Part shown: positions 42,982 through 52,064 of the stretch, one piece after another
Layout of the letters: every line of letters starts with the position of its first letter
Numbering within the stretch: the stretch's first letter is position 1
Assembly: GCA_020846145.1 (NCBI GenBank)
Contig: JADLEL010000186.1
Coordinates: 1 to 64,000, forward strand
Source of the DNA: Pirellulales bacterium
GTDB lineage: Bacteria > Planctomycetota > Planctomycetia > Pirellulales > Thermoguttaceae
Reading direction: 5' to 3'
Length of the DNA: 64,000 bases
Program-made: the position numbers and the translations under genes
Notes under the pieces: model-generated
Databases searched by the model: none
Told to the model about the DNA's origin: nothing
The model's input: the letters and a program-made list of their open reading frames with translations, nothing else

Positions 42982-43046
42982 CGTTTTTTCCTTTCGGCGG
43001 AAGACCCGGCGCGGCCGGGATCGAAATCGCTTAGATTTTTTGGGAA

Positions 43047-44153
43047 TCAATGCTCCGTAATCGCGGCGCTGGAGGGAGTGGACGGGGAGTCGGCCTGGCG
43101 CGAAAACAGGTACGCCACCGGACCGCTCACGACCGTCGAGAGGATCAGCGCCGCCAGGCCGCACCAGACATAGGACCAAGTCCGCCTGCCGACGCCTTTC
43201 CACTCGCGGTAATACAATCCCCAGAGATTGCTGAAAAAAATCACGAACGCCAGATGAATCGGCCAACTCGCGAAGTCGTAGCGACCCATCTTGGTTTTAC
43301 CCATGCCGAACCAGAAGAACTCCTGGGCGCCGACCGCGCCGGCGAGCACCGCCAGAAAATAATACAGCGCCAGTTGCTTTGCGGGACCGCGGCGGTAATC
43401 GCCCCAGGAGCGGTGAACGGCATTCAAGATGAGGCAAGCCGCGAGATTGGCGACAAAATTGCCGATCATCAGCGGCACCACCGCGGCGGTATTCTTCCAA
43501 ATATCCGGAACGTCGAATTGCTGCCGGGCCAGTTCGGCGATGGGCGCGCCGGCTTCGATGCCGAAATTGCAGAAGGAGCTCATGACGCCCGAAACGAGCG
43601 CCGCCAGGAATCCCTTGCCCAAGTGAAACTCCTTGACGCCTTCCTGCTTTTGTTCGGCCGTCAACTCGGCTTCCTTGCGCATGCCGGCGTAGCCGCAGAG
43701 CGCGATGCCCAACAAACAGAGGGGCATCCCCAACAGCGAGACGAGGTTCGACGCATTTCCGACCAGTTCCCCCAGCGTTCCCTTGAAAATAGGAGGCACC
43801 AGAGTGCCTAGTACCGTGCATAGTCCCAGGACGACGGCCATACCCAGCGACATACCCAGCCAGCGCAGCGCCAATCCGAAAGTCAGTCCGCCGATCCCCC
43901 AAAGAAAACCGAAGAAAAACACTTGCGCGAGGGTCTGGGAATCGGCGGCGGCCAGCAGATCGGCAAAGTGCGGGATCGTGCAGAAGGCGATCGCCAGCGG
44001 GGCCGCCAAGTACGCGACGAAGTTCGCCACCAGCCAGCCGGTTTCCCAATTCCAGCGTTCGATTTTGCGTAAGGGAGCATAAAAACTACCGGCCGCCAAA
44101 CCGCCCACGGCATGAAGAAATACGCCCGATAACGGATTCATAACGGTTCCCAT
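43047..44153 (-). CDS. rhaT: L-rhamnose:proton symporter RhaT family
   Basis: Ten-helix inner-membrane transporter of 368 residues. The opening GVFLHAVGGLAAGSFYAPLRKIERWNWE-type signature (about residues 9-36, split here) is specific for RhaT, as is the later GVMSSFCNFGIEAGAPI and the WPIHLAFVIFFSNLWGLYYREWKG end (about 285-310). The family takes up L-rhamnose or similar deoxy sugars. ATG 44153 is used; ATG 44141 four codons later has a slightly better ribosome site. It is the first gene of a rhaT-isomerase operon and is divergent from the araC-type gene. A two-half-site operator lies 78 bp upstream. Confidence 0.9.
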   Translation of the reverse strand: MGTVMNPLSGVFLHAVGGLAAGSFYAPLRKIERWNWETGWLVANFVAYLAAPLAIAFCTIPHFADLLAAADSQTLAQVFFFGFLWGIGGLTFGLALRWLGMSLGMAVVLGLCTVLGTLVPPIFKGTLGELVGNASNLVSLLGMPLCLLGIALCGYAGMRKEAELTAEQKQEGVKEFHLGKGFLAALVSGVMSSFCNFGIEAGAPIAELARQQFDVPDIWKNTAAVVPLMIGNFVANLAACLILNAVHRSWGDYRRGPAKQLALYYFLAVLAGAVGAQEFFWFGMGKTKMGRYDFASWPIHLAFVIFFSNLWGLYYREWKGVGRRTWSYVWCGLAALILSTVVSGPVAYLFSRQADSPSTPSSAAITEH

Positions 44154-44230
44154 GCAAGGTGCGTCACTTGGCGGAGAATCGGCATCATGCCTCGATTATC
44201 GAGCATCGAAGGTATAATTCAAGTGCCAAT

Positions 44231-44261
44231 TTGCGACAATCTATGGCTCTTTTACGACAAT
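44231..44261 (-). promoter_or_regulatory. AraC-type two-half-site operator upstream of rhaT
   Basis: Reading on the rhaT coding strand: ATTGTCGTAA (44261-44252), 11 bp spacer, then ATTGTCGCAA (44240-44231). The half-sites are direct repeats 21 bp apart, two helical turns, as expected for AraC-family dimers. The proximal half is followed by ATTGGCACTTGAAT, and this proximal sequence matches that upstream of the giant gene at 45939 almost base for base. A -35-like TTGAAT with a GATAAT-like -10 region follows. Confidence 0.85.
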
Positions 44262-44678
44262 CGAAAAAGCAGCGCAATGCATCGTTCACGGCCGAAGTCC
44301 TGTATGCGCAGCGGGAGAATATGATTCGGGCGGCGCGAATGGCGGATCGAATGCGGATCGTTCGACTGCGGCGAATTCGCATTCCCTTGCGCTTGACAAT
44401 TCTGTCTCTTTTGCGGGAAAATGGACTCTTTCCGCCTGAAAGCACAATAAGTTATGCGCGATTTCGGGAGGACAAGGATTGCGATTTCAAAAACGCAAAA
44501 AAACCGCCGGTCCGTTTGATAGGCGAGATGATTCGCGCCCCCCACGACTCGGCGGAATCCTCGCCTGAACGGTTTCGGTTTAGCGAATGCGGAATATTGC
44601 GACAGGCTCCCGCGGCGCGAAATCGCGCGCTCCCGCGGCTCGACGAAGACGAAGGACCTTTCGCGGAGGACGTCGAAG
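44262..44678. other. Long leader before the araC-type gene
   Basis: 417 bp without a convincing gene. A TTGACA at 44393-44398 with GAAAAT 18 bp further (44417-44422) is a possible but weak promoter for the regulator. A frame through this region continues into the regulator gene in the wrong phase and is rejected. Confidence 0.45.
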
Positions 44679-45602
44679 ATGCAGATTTCGGAGAAAGAAT
44701 ACTTCCATTACATTCCCGTGTCCGAGTGGGACGTGCAGTGGGGGCTGTACGTGACGGGAGCAGGTTGCGGCACCTTTCCCGGCGACAAACCGTATCCGCA
44801 ACTGGTGCATCCCGATCTGTATCAATACGCTTGGGAAAAAGGGCGCGTCTTGCCCGAGTATCAAATCGTGTACATTCTCCGCGGCGAAGGCATCTTCGAG
44901 TCGGCCCCCACCGGCGCCCTTGCGATCCGCGGCCCTTGCGTGCTGTTGACCTTCCCCGGCGTCTGGCACCGCTACCGGCCGACGGGCAAGACGGGTTGGA
45001 GCGAGTGCTGGGCGGGCTTGAGCGGCGAACACCTGCATCGCCTCCTCCGGCAAGGCTTTATTTCGCCGAACAGTCCGCTCTTGAAGGTCGAGGACGACGC
45101 GCGGCTGCGCAAGGCCTGGGATTCGTTTTTCGATCAGGTTCGGCTCGACGCCACGCGTTCGCATTCCATCGCCGCCGGCGCGATGCTGATCCTGGCCGAA
45201 GCGCTCGAGGCCGCCCAAGTGCGGCCCATGCCGCCCGATCCCCGCACCTGCATCTCGCCCTCCGAGGACGCCCTGGTGGCCGAAGCCATCCAGTGGATTT
45301 GGGACCACAGCCAGCGGCCGATGATCGTGAAAAACGTGGTGGCGCAACTCCCGGTGACGCGGCGTTCCCTCGAACGCCGCTTCCGCCGCGCCGTGGGGCA
45401 TAGCATTCTCGACGAAATCAACCGCTGCCGGCTCGAACGCGCCAAGTGGCTGCTGAAAGAGACCGATCTGCCGATCAAGGGCGTGGCGATGTCGGCCGGC
45501 TTCTCGCGGACCAAGCGGATGAACGAAGTCTTCCTGCGGAACCTGGGATTGTCCGCGGCGAATTATCGCGCGCAAATACGCCGAGAATCTTCCAATTCTT
45601 GA
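44679..45602 (+). CDS. AraC-family transcriptional regulator
   Basis: DNA-binding regulator of 307 residues. The N-terminal half is a cupin-like ligand-binding domain (PEYQIVYILRGEGIFESAP; CVLLTFPGVWHRYRP). The C-terminal half (about 200-300) has the two helix-turn-helix motifs of AraC proteins: LPVTRRSLERRFRRAVGHS and LPIKGVAMSAGFSR. A GGAGG site precedes ATG 44679. It lies between the rhaT-isomerase operon (divergent) and the giant surface-protein gene (same strand), and each of these has the same two-half-site operator. A sugar-responsive activator of both is the simplest reading; the ligand, perhaps L-rhamnose, is inferred. Confidence 0.93.
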   Translation: MQISEKEYFHYIPVSEWDVQWGLYVTGAGCGTFPGDKPYPQLVHPDLYQYAWEKGRVLPEYQIVYILRGEGIFESAPTGALAIRGPCVLLTFPGVWHRYRPTGKTGWSECWAGLSGEHLHRLLRQGFISPNSPLLKVEDDARLRKAWDSFFDQVRLDATRSHSIAAGAMLILAEALEAAQVRPMPPDPRTCISPSEDALVAEAIQWIWDHSQRPMIVKNVVAQLPVTRRSLERRFRRAVGHSILDEINRCRLERAKWLLKETDLPIKGVAMSAGFSRTKRMNEVFLRNLGLSAANYRAQIRRESSNS

Positions 45603-45772
45603 ACCGTGAAATAGGCGTTTACGATTTCACCTTCTCATGCAGGAAGGGCGTTCTTTCGAAAACACCCGCAGACAAATGTCTAGGGAATTGACCTCGTGGA
45701 AGGGTTAAAAAACGACCGAAAGCATCTCAAGCTAAACCACCATTCGGCGAGGAAATGGAGTTATCGCGCCAA

Positions 45773-45803
45773 TCTGTCGCAAAACGGCTATATATTGTCG
45801 CAA
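45773..45803 (+). promoter_or_regulatory. AraC-type two-half-site operator upstream of the giant PEP-CTERM gene
   Basis: Half-sites TCTGTCGCAA (45773-45782) and ATTGTCGCAA (45794-45803) are direct repeats 21 bp apart with an 11-bp spacer (AACGGCTATAT). Spacing, orientation toward the gene and the 3' flank GTTGGTACTTG all match the operator at 44231-44261. Confidence 0.85.
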
Positions 45804-45811
45804 GTTGGTAC

Positions 45812-45841
45812 TTGTTTTCACCCGTTACGGGTGCTTATAGT
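45812..45841 (+). promoter_or_regulatory. Promoter with embedded palindrome upstream of the giant gene
   Basis: TTGTTT (45812-45817) and TATAGT (45836-45841) are 18 bp apart, and the -35 box lies 8 bp downstream of the proximal AraC half-site. A perfect 15-bp palindrome CACCCGTTACGGGTG (45819-45833) fills the spacer between the two boxes and may bind a repressor. A leader of about 100 bp precedes the start codon at 45939. Confidence 0.65.
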
Positions 45842-45938
45842 GCCAATATATGGTTAATTTTGCCAACTTATCATGGTTTGAAGATTCACATTTTTCGACT
45901 TTCTTCGACCCTGTTTACTTACTTGTTGAAGGTGCTTT

Positions 45939-48900
45939 ATGAATTCCAGGCTTCGGATGTCAATAATTGTTTCGGCGCATTGCCTTGTCGGTATGTTTGC
46001 CTTACTTATGATCTTTAGTCCCACCACGGCGGCGACCTTCACCTGGGACGGCGATGGCGGCGACGGCATGATTAACAATGGGGCGAACTGGGTCGGCGGG
46101 GCCTCGCCGAACTGGACGACCACGACCACCGACTCGATCGTTTTCGATGCCGTAGCGGGCGGAGCGAGCACGACGCCGCAAACGGCGGCGGGCGATAATT
46201 ATATCGGCGGCAACCAAACGGGAAGCGGGGTGGTTCCGATTCCGGTGTTCACCTTTAACGCCGGCGCTCCCGCCTACACGTTTAACTACACCAATAGCAC
46301 CGATTACCTGGTCCTGCGCCGAACTACGGCTTCGGGCACCCCTTACAATCTCTTGGAGAATAAGAGTTCCGCGACGCAAACGTTCAACGTGAATTTCGGC
46401 GCTACCCGACGCGCCGCCATTTCCGCCACCGCCGGCGATCTCGTCTTCAATGGCGAATTTGCCCCCGGCTATCAGAGCACCACCAGCGGTTCCGGCTGGA
46501 TCAGAATCGAAGGCGCCCACAATGTTTACCTTAACGGCATTATCTTCGGTGCGTCGGGCTTGGATACCAACAGTGCCCAACTCATCGCCATTGACGGCGG
46601 CGGCGGCGCGGTCGCCATCGGCGATGCCGGCACGGCGTGGAATGGGAAGCTCGTGCTGAGCGGCGATACGCTCGACGCCACCCGTGGGCGCAGCGATGGC
46701 CGGCTCCTTGCCACGAACAATAATTCGTTCGGCGGCACGGGCGGCGGCACCTACATCATGTCCACGCCGACGGCCTCGCAGAGTTCCACGCAACTCGGCA
46801 CGGGAAGAGTCGAACTCGACAACGCTTTTGGGGTTACCGTGGGCGAGTCCTTCGGGCTGGAAGGCCGCGGCGGCGCGGCGGCAACCGCTTTTCACATCTT
46901 GAATACGAGCGGCAACAACACCATCAACGGGAACCTCTTCAACAGCGGCGGCGGGGGCAACTTCATTCCCGCCACGGCCATCGATCAGACCGAGTACAAC
47001 CTCGGCTCCAACGGCGGCAGCCTCACGATTTCGGGCAACATCACCCAAGGCCAGACGACCGGCGCTCGCAATCTCAATTTGGGAGGAATCAGCACCGCGA
47101 ATAACACCATTTCCGGCGTTATCCAGCAAGCGGCCGGAGCATCTGCCTGGAATCTCGTGAAACGCGATGCCGGCAAGTGGATCCTCGCGGGCGCGAACAC
47201 CTACACCGGCACGACGACGATTTCCGGCGGTACGCTCGTCTTGGACAGCACCGGATCGATCGCCGCTTCCTCTTCGATCAACGTGCAGAGCGGCACTTTC
47301 GACGTCTCCGCCGTTGCGGGCGGATTCATCTTGGGCGGCACGCAAACGCTCAAAGGCGGCGGCGCCGTTACGGGCGCCGTCACCACTACCAGCGGCAGCA
47401 TCCTTGCCCCGGGGGCCAGCGCGGGCACAATTACCTTGAACGGCCCGTTGTCGCTGGTTGACGGCACCGTTCTGCAATATGAGTTGAGCAACAATATCGC
47501 GAGCGGCAACGATCGCATCCAACTCAACGGCAATCTGACGCTTTCGGGCAGCAGCACCTTGGCCGTTACCATGCTCAACGGCGCGCTGGGGACCGGCTCG
47601 TACCGGCTGATCGATTACACGGGCACGCTTACGGGCAACGCCGGCAATTTTGCCCTTTCGGGATTGGCCAGCGGATCGACCCGGCAGTCGTTCAGTCTGC
47701 TCACGGGCAACGACGTCGGCGGGACGGCCAACCAGGTCAATCTCAAGGTGACGGGCGCAGCGCAAAATATCGCCTGGAAAAACGGCGTCAGTTCGTACAA
47801 TTGGGAACTCGTCGGCGCGGCGAGCAACTGGACGAGCAGCGACGGAAAATTCTACAATCTCGACAATGTAACATTCAATAACACCGGTTCCAACGCCTCG
47901 AACATCAATCTTACGACCACGTTGAATCCCGCTTCGCTCACGTTCACGAACAACAGCGGCCACAATTACGCGTTTGCCGGCGGCGGGGCCATTGTCGGGA
48001 GCACGATCCCGCTGGCGCTCGGCGGATCGGGGAATGCGACCTTCGGCAACTCGGCCGCGAACACCTTCGGCGACGTCACGGTCAGCGGCGCGGGAACCTT
48101 AACCTTCAGCAACACGGCCGCGAACACGTTGGGCAACGTCAGCGTCAGCGGCGGGAATCTGACCTTCGCCAACGGCGCGAACGCGAACGCGCTGGGCAAC
48201 CTCACGATCGGCGGCGGAACGGTGAACGTGGCCAACGGCGCGGCGAATACCTTTGCCAGCCTCGCCTTGAATGGCGGCACGCTGACCTTCAATCAGAGCG
48301 TGGACGTTTCGCTGGCCAATGCCCTCACCGGGGCCGGCAACTTGCAGCAGCAAGGCTCACGCATCCTCACGATTGCCGGCACGACTTCCGGTTTCACCGG
48401 TTCGGTGGCGGTCGCCGCGGGCGCCACGCTGCAGATTACCGCTTCCACGGCGTTCACTTCCGCCAGCGGGATTACGGTCGCCTCCGGCGCCACGCTGGAA
48501 CTGGTGAAAGCCAACGTCGGCACGACGAGCACGGCGCCGGTCCATGTCGGCGGGGCGGGCGTGGGCGGCAACGGCGCGGTCATGGACAACTCGACGTTCG
48601 CCGGCGGCACGGACACCTACGGCGTCCTCCATAATGTCGTTCTAACCGGCGACACGACGATTGCCAACACGAACCCCGCCGGAGTCTGGGGATTTGGTTT
48701 CAGCACCATTCACGCTCCGCTCTCCGCCACCAATCTTCCCGGCACGTTGCAGGGAAATGGTTATACCTTGACGAAGATCGGCGTCGGCGAAATTGATATC
48801 GAAAACGTCTTCGATACCCATCTGGGGAATATCAACGTTTTCGGCGGCAACCTTGTCTTCCAATACGAAGCTACCCTGGGAAGCAATCCCGGCGTCGTCA

Positions 48901-51900
48901 CCATTAACGATACGGATGCGTCAAGCAAGGATGCCGCTCTCGGCCTTTACCAGACTCCGGAAATCCACGGCAAGCCGATCACGATCGGAGCGAACGGCGG
49001 TGGAGTTACGGCTTGGCGAGGCACCATTCAGATGATTTCGCCCATCACCACCACGGCCGGCAGCGGCGGCCTGCGATTGAGGTACTCGCGATCCACCGGC
49101 AGTTTTTACTTGCGCGGCCCCATCACCGGTCCCGGCGGGCTTACCTCTTCGGCGAGTGCCGCGGCTCCCCGAATTTACCTCTCCAATGACAGCAACACTT
49201 TCACCGGCGAGATCGTCGTCCAGAGCGGCAACCTGGTCATCGGCGAAGCCGGTACGACCGGCTCGCTCGGCGCCGCCGCTTCCATCGAGTTGCAGGGGGG
49301 CGTCCTCGCTTGGAATCTGAATAAGGCCTATACCGTCGCCAAAACCTACTTCGGGGCCGGCGGCGTCGATTTCGGCGAAAACAACGTCGTCCGGCAACTC
49401 CCCAACGCCGTCGTAACCGTGAACCTCGACAGCACCTACTCCGGACCGACCAACATCTACCAGGGCAAAGTAATCCTGAAAACCAACAACGGCTTCGGCG
49501 CCGATGGCGGCAACGTCTCGGTCTTGAGCAATGCGACGAGCACGACGGGCGGGGAACTCGATCTCGATAACGCGGCAGGATTGACGATTAACCAAAACTT
49601 TATTGCGGCCGGTTCCGGCGGCTACGGCGGCTTCTTCTACGGCGGCCCGGGAGTGATCCGCAACGTCGCCGGCGCGAACAAAATCAACGGCGGCATCAAC
49701 TTGAACACCGGAAACGGATTGATCGTCTCCGCGGGAGGTTCGCTCGAACTGGCGGGGACGATCGGCAACCTCGCCGCGTCCGCGGAGCGGGCCATCGTGC
49801 TGGGCGGAACGGCGCCCGGGCTGGTTTCCGGCTCGATCGCCGATGGAACCGCCGCCCGCACGATGTTGGAAAAAATCGGCGCGGGAACGTGGACCATCTC
49901 CGGCTATGGTTATAGCACCGGCGCGACCAACATTTACGAGGGCGCCTTGGCGCTAACGGGCGGCGCGGGCCTCGGCACCGCCGCCATCACGCTCGAAAAA
50001 TCGTCGGCCACCTTCGACGTTTCCGCCCTCTCGGCCGGAGCGTTCTCTTTGGGCGGCGCGGGCGTACAGCAGGTTCTGCAAGGCGCCGGCACGGTGAAGG
50101 GCAACTTGGCCTTTTACAGCATAAACAACCTGATCTCGACCGGCGGTCCCGCGGTCATCAATTATCCTGCCGCGACTCCCAACTTGACGCAAAACGTCAA
50201 CGCGCCAAGCGGCCCGCTGACGATCCAGGGCGATTTCAGCCTGGGCGACGGCGGCAACACGCTGCAATTCTCGCTCGCCGGCGCTCCCGGTAGCTCCAAT
50301 AACGGCAAGATCACCGTTACCGCCGCGCTGACCAAAGGTCTGTATTACGACACCAACGTGCTGATCGTGCCCCAGACTTCGCTGACGGCGGGAAGATATA
50401 CGCTGCTTTCGGCGAGTTCGGTCGTCGCCAATCCTTACGGCTTCGTCCTCGATCCGCTGTTGGACGCGGGCCAAAACACCCGCTATGGATTTACCCTGGA
50501 TAATGCCACCGATCCCAAGAAGTTGGACCTCGTGGTAACCGGCTCGAACGCCAACCTGACGTGGACGGGCGCCATCTCCGCCGACTGGGATCTAAAGTTA
50601 ACGCCCAACTGGAGCGGCGCCGCGGACGAGAAGTTCTACCAAGCCGACGCGGTAACCTTCGGCGACGGTCCGACCGCCACGGCGGTCAATCTCGCCGGGG
50701 TGCTGCGTCCGGCCTCGATCACGGTGAATTCCGCCTCCGATTACACCTTCGGCGGCACGAGTGGCCGGATCACCGGCGGCACGGGAATCGTCAAGAGCGG
50801 CTCCGGCGTTTTGACGATCTCGAACTATCACGATAACGGAACTCCCGCGCTTCTCACCGATGATTATTCGAACGATTTCACCGGCACGGTTACCATTGCC
50901 GGCGGCACCCTCAAGGTCGGCAACGCCTCCGCTTTGGGCAACTCGTCGAACGGCGGCGTGTACCCCAACGCCGGCACCGTCGTCGATGGCGGCACGCTGG
51001 ACCTCAACGGCCAGAACGTCTCGCCCGAAACCATCGCCGTCAAGAATAACGGATCGCTAGTCAACAACGGCACGGCGAACAGTTACTTGCTGTACGTCGA
51101 GCTTACCGGCAACGCCACGTTCGGCGGCTCGCGGTTCTGGCAGATCAACAGCGGAGCGGCTTCGCCGATGTTTACCCTGCCTTATCTCAAAGGCAACAAC
51201 TTTGCTTTGACCAAGGTCGGGACCAACGAAGTCGATCTGACCGACATGGGCGAAACCAACCTGGGCGCTATTTTCATTCAAGCAGGGTCTCTGTGGTTTG
51301 TCGGCAGCACGACCATGGGCAACGCGGCCAGTACGGTCGCGATTTCCAACAACGCCCAATTGGTTTTGCAGGATTGCACCGTGGTGCATGCAAAGCCGGT
51401 CGTGGTGGATGCCACGGGCGGCACGATCTTTACGTGGTCGGGCAATAATACCATGAGCGGGGGGATTGCCTTGAACGGCGCCGGAACGCTGAGCACCGGC
51501 AACGGTTCGACGTTGACCCTAAACGGCGTCATTTCGGGCGCCGGCGGTCTGACCAAGATCAATTACAACGCGGCGGGCGGGACGGTAATCCTCGGCGGTA
51601 ACAACAGCTACCAAGGCCCGACCTTGATCTCGGCGGGCAAGCTGGAATTGACCGCGACGGGCCAGATTTCCACGGCCTCCGCCATTACCAACAACGCCAC
51701 TTTCCAGATCGACGGCGGCACGCATGCCCTGGGCACGATCGGCGGGACTGGGGCGATGTACGTGTTCGGAACTTCGGCGGTCACGGCCGTATCGATTACG
51801 CAAGGCGCGCTGTCGATCGGCGGTGCCGCTCCGGCAGTTGCCGCTGCGGCGGCCGTGCCCGAACCGGGGATGTGGTCGTTGTTGCTTCTGGGCTTGGTTG

Positions 51901-51935
51901 TTGGAGCAATTCGGCGTTATGTGCGGAAGCGGTGA
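45939..51935 (+). CDS. Giant exported PEP-CTERM protein with autotransporter-associated repeats
   Basis: Extracellular protein of 1998 residues, overwhelmingly Gly, Asn, Thr, Ser, Ala and beta-rich. Signal peptide at about 1-32 (cleavage after TTAA). Many passenger-like repeats (PATR type) such as WILAGANTYTGTTTISGGTL (about 415-435) and equivalents near 1095, 1315, 1630 and 1890 predict a long beta-helix. A block at about 700-790 has four or five short repeats of the NTFGDVTVSGAGTLTFSN kind. No outer-membrane barrel domain exists. Instead the C-terminus is a PEP-CTERM sorting signal: VPEP, hydrophobic WSLLLLGLVVGAI, then RRYVRKR. This implies exosortase-dependent surface delivery. Likely an adhesin, scaffold or matrix protein; its AraC-type operator links it to sugar use. 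Confidence 0.9.
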   Translation: MNSRLRMSIIVSAHCLVGMFALLMIFSPTTAATFTWDGDGGDGMINNGANWVGGASPNWTTTTTDSIVFDAVAGGASTTPQTAAGDNYIGGNQTGSGVVPIPVFTFNAGAPAYTFNYTNSTDYLVLRRTTASGTPYNLLENKSSATQTFNVNFGATRRAAISATAGDLVFNGEFAPGYQSTTSGSGWIRIEGAHNVYLNGIIFGASGLDTNSAQLIAIDGGGGAVAIGDAGTAWNGKLVLSGDTLDATRGRSDGRLLATNNNSFGGTGGGTYIMSTPTASQSSTQLGTGRVELDNAFGVTVGESFGLEGRGGAAATAFHILNTSGNNTINGNLFNSGGGGNFIPATAIDQTEYNLGSNGGSLTISGNITQGQTTGARNLNLGGISTANNTISGVIQQAAGASAWNLVKRDAGKWILAGANTYTGTTTISGGTLVLDSTGSIAASSSINVQSGTFDVSAVAGGFILGGTQTLKGGGAVTGAVTTTSGSILAPGASAGTITLNGPLSLVDGTVLQYELSNNIASGNDRIQLNGNLTLSGSSTLAVTMLNGALGTGSYRLIDYTGTLTGNAGNFALSGLASGSTRQSFSLLTGNDVGGTANQVNLKVTGAAQNIAWKNGVSSYNWELVGAASNWTSSDGKFYNLDNVTFNNTGSNASNINLTTTLNPASLTFTNNSGHNYAFAGGGAIVGSTIPLALGGSGNATFGNSAANTFGDVTVSGAGTLTFSNTAANTLGNVSVSGGNLTFANGANANALGNLTIGGGTVNVANGAANTFASLALNGGTLTFNQSVDVSLANALTGAGNLQQQGSRILTIAGTTSGFTGSVAVAAGATLQITASTAFTSASGITVASGATLELVKANVGTTSTAPVHVGGAGVGGNGAVMDNSTFAGGTDTYGVLHNVVLTGDTTIANTNPAGVWGFGFSTIHAPLSATNLPGTLQGNGYTLTKIGVGEIDIENVFDTHLGNINVFGGNLVFQYEATLGSNPGVVTINDTDASSKDAALGLYQTPEIHGKPITIGANGGGVTAWRGTIQMISPITTTAGSGGLRLRYSRSTGSFYLRGPITGPGGLTSSASAAAPRIYLSNDSNTFTGEIVVQSGNLVIGEAGTTGSLGAAASIELQGGVLAWNLNKAYTVAKTYFGAGGVDFGENNVVRQLPNAVVTVNLDSTYSGPTNIYQGKVILKTNNGFGADGGNVSVLSNATSTTGGELDLDNAAGLTINQNFIAAGSGGYGGFFYGGPGVIRNVAGANKINGGINLNTGNGLIVSAGGSLELAGTIGNLAASAERAIVLGGTAPGLVSGSIADGTAARTMLEKIGAGTWTISGYGYSTGATNIYEGALALTGGAGLGTAAITLEKSSATFDVSALSAGAFSLGGAGVQQVLQGAGTVKGNLAFYSINNLISTGGPAVINYPAATPNLTQNVNAPSGPLTIQGDFSLGDGGNTLQFSLAGAPGSSNNGKITVTAALTKGLYYDTNVLIVPQTSLTAGRYTLLSASSVVANPYGFVLDPLLDAGQNTRYGFTLDNATDPKKLDLVVTGSNANLTWTGAISADWDLKLTPNWSGAADEKFYQADAVTFGDGPTATAVNLAGVLRPASITVNSASDYTFGGTSGRITGGTGIVKSGSGVLTISNYHDNGTPALLTDDYSNDFTGTVTIAGGTLKVGNASALGNSSNGGVYPNAGTVVDGGTLDLNGQNVSPETIAVKNNGSLVNNGTANSYLLYVELTGNATFGGSRFWQINSGAASPMFTLPYLKGNNFALTKVGTNEVDLTDMGETNLGAIFIQAGSLWFVGSTTMGNAASTVAISNNAQLVLQDCTVVHAKPVVVDATGGTIFTWSGNNTMSGGIALNGAGTLSTGNGSTLTLNGVISGAGGLTKINYNAAGGTVILGGNNSYQGPTLISAGKLELTATGQISTASAITNNATFQIDGGTHALGTIGGTGAMYVFGTSAVTAVSITQGALSIGGAAPAVAAAAAVPEPGMWSLLLLGLVVGAIRRYVRKR

Positions 51936-51975
51936 CTTCCACCAATAGGAAAAAGGATTCATCACCTCCCGCCGC

Positions 51976-52011
51976 GGCGAACTCGCGGCTCCCTCCGAGC
52001 GCGAGTTCGCC
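51976..52011 (+). terminator. Strong hairpin after the giant gene
   Basis: GGCGAACTCGCG (51976-51987) and CGCGAGTTCGCC (52000-52011) form a perfect 12-bp stem 40 bp after the stop codon. A weaker outer inverted repeat (ATTCATCACCTCC / GGAAGTGATGATT) extends it. No T-run follows, so it may be a terminator, a REP-like repeat or both. Confidence 0.55.
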
Positions 52012-52064
52012 CGGCGTTCTTCCGGAAGTGATGATTCGAAGGATTGCCGTGTAGGATATTGGAA

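Noticed and set aside
43047..43811. 253-codon plus-strand frame antisense to rhaT
   Set aside because: Shadow of a transporter gene with clear RhaT signature.
44159..45403. 414-codon frame overlapping the AraC gene
   Set aside because: It enters the regulator gene in another phase and becomes Arg/Pro-rich there; the AraC frame has two clear helix-turn-helix motifs.
46002..47963. 653-codon open frame antisense to the giant PEP-CTERM gene
   Set aside because: The sense strand has clear PATR repeats, signal peptide and PEP-CTERM signal; the antisense frame is an Arg/Ala/Gly-rich mirror of repetitive codons.
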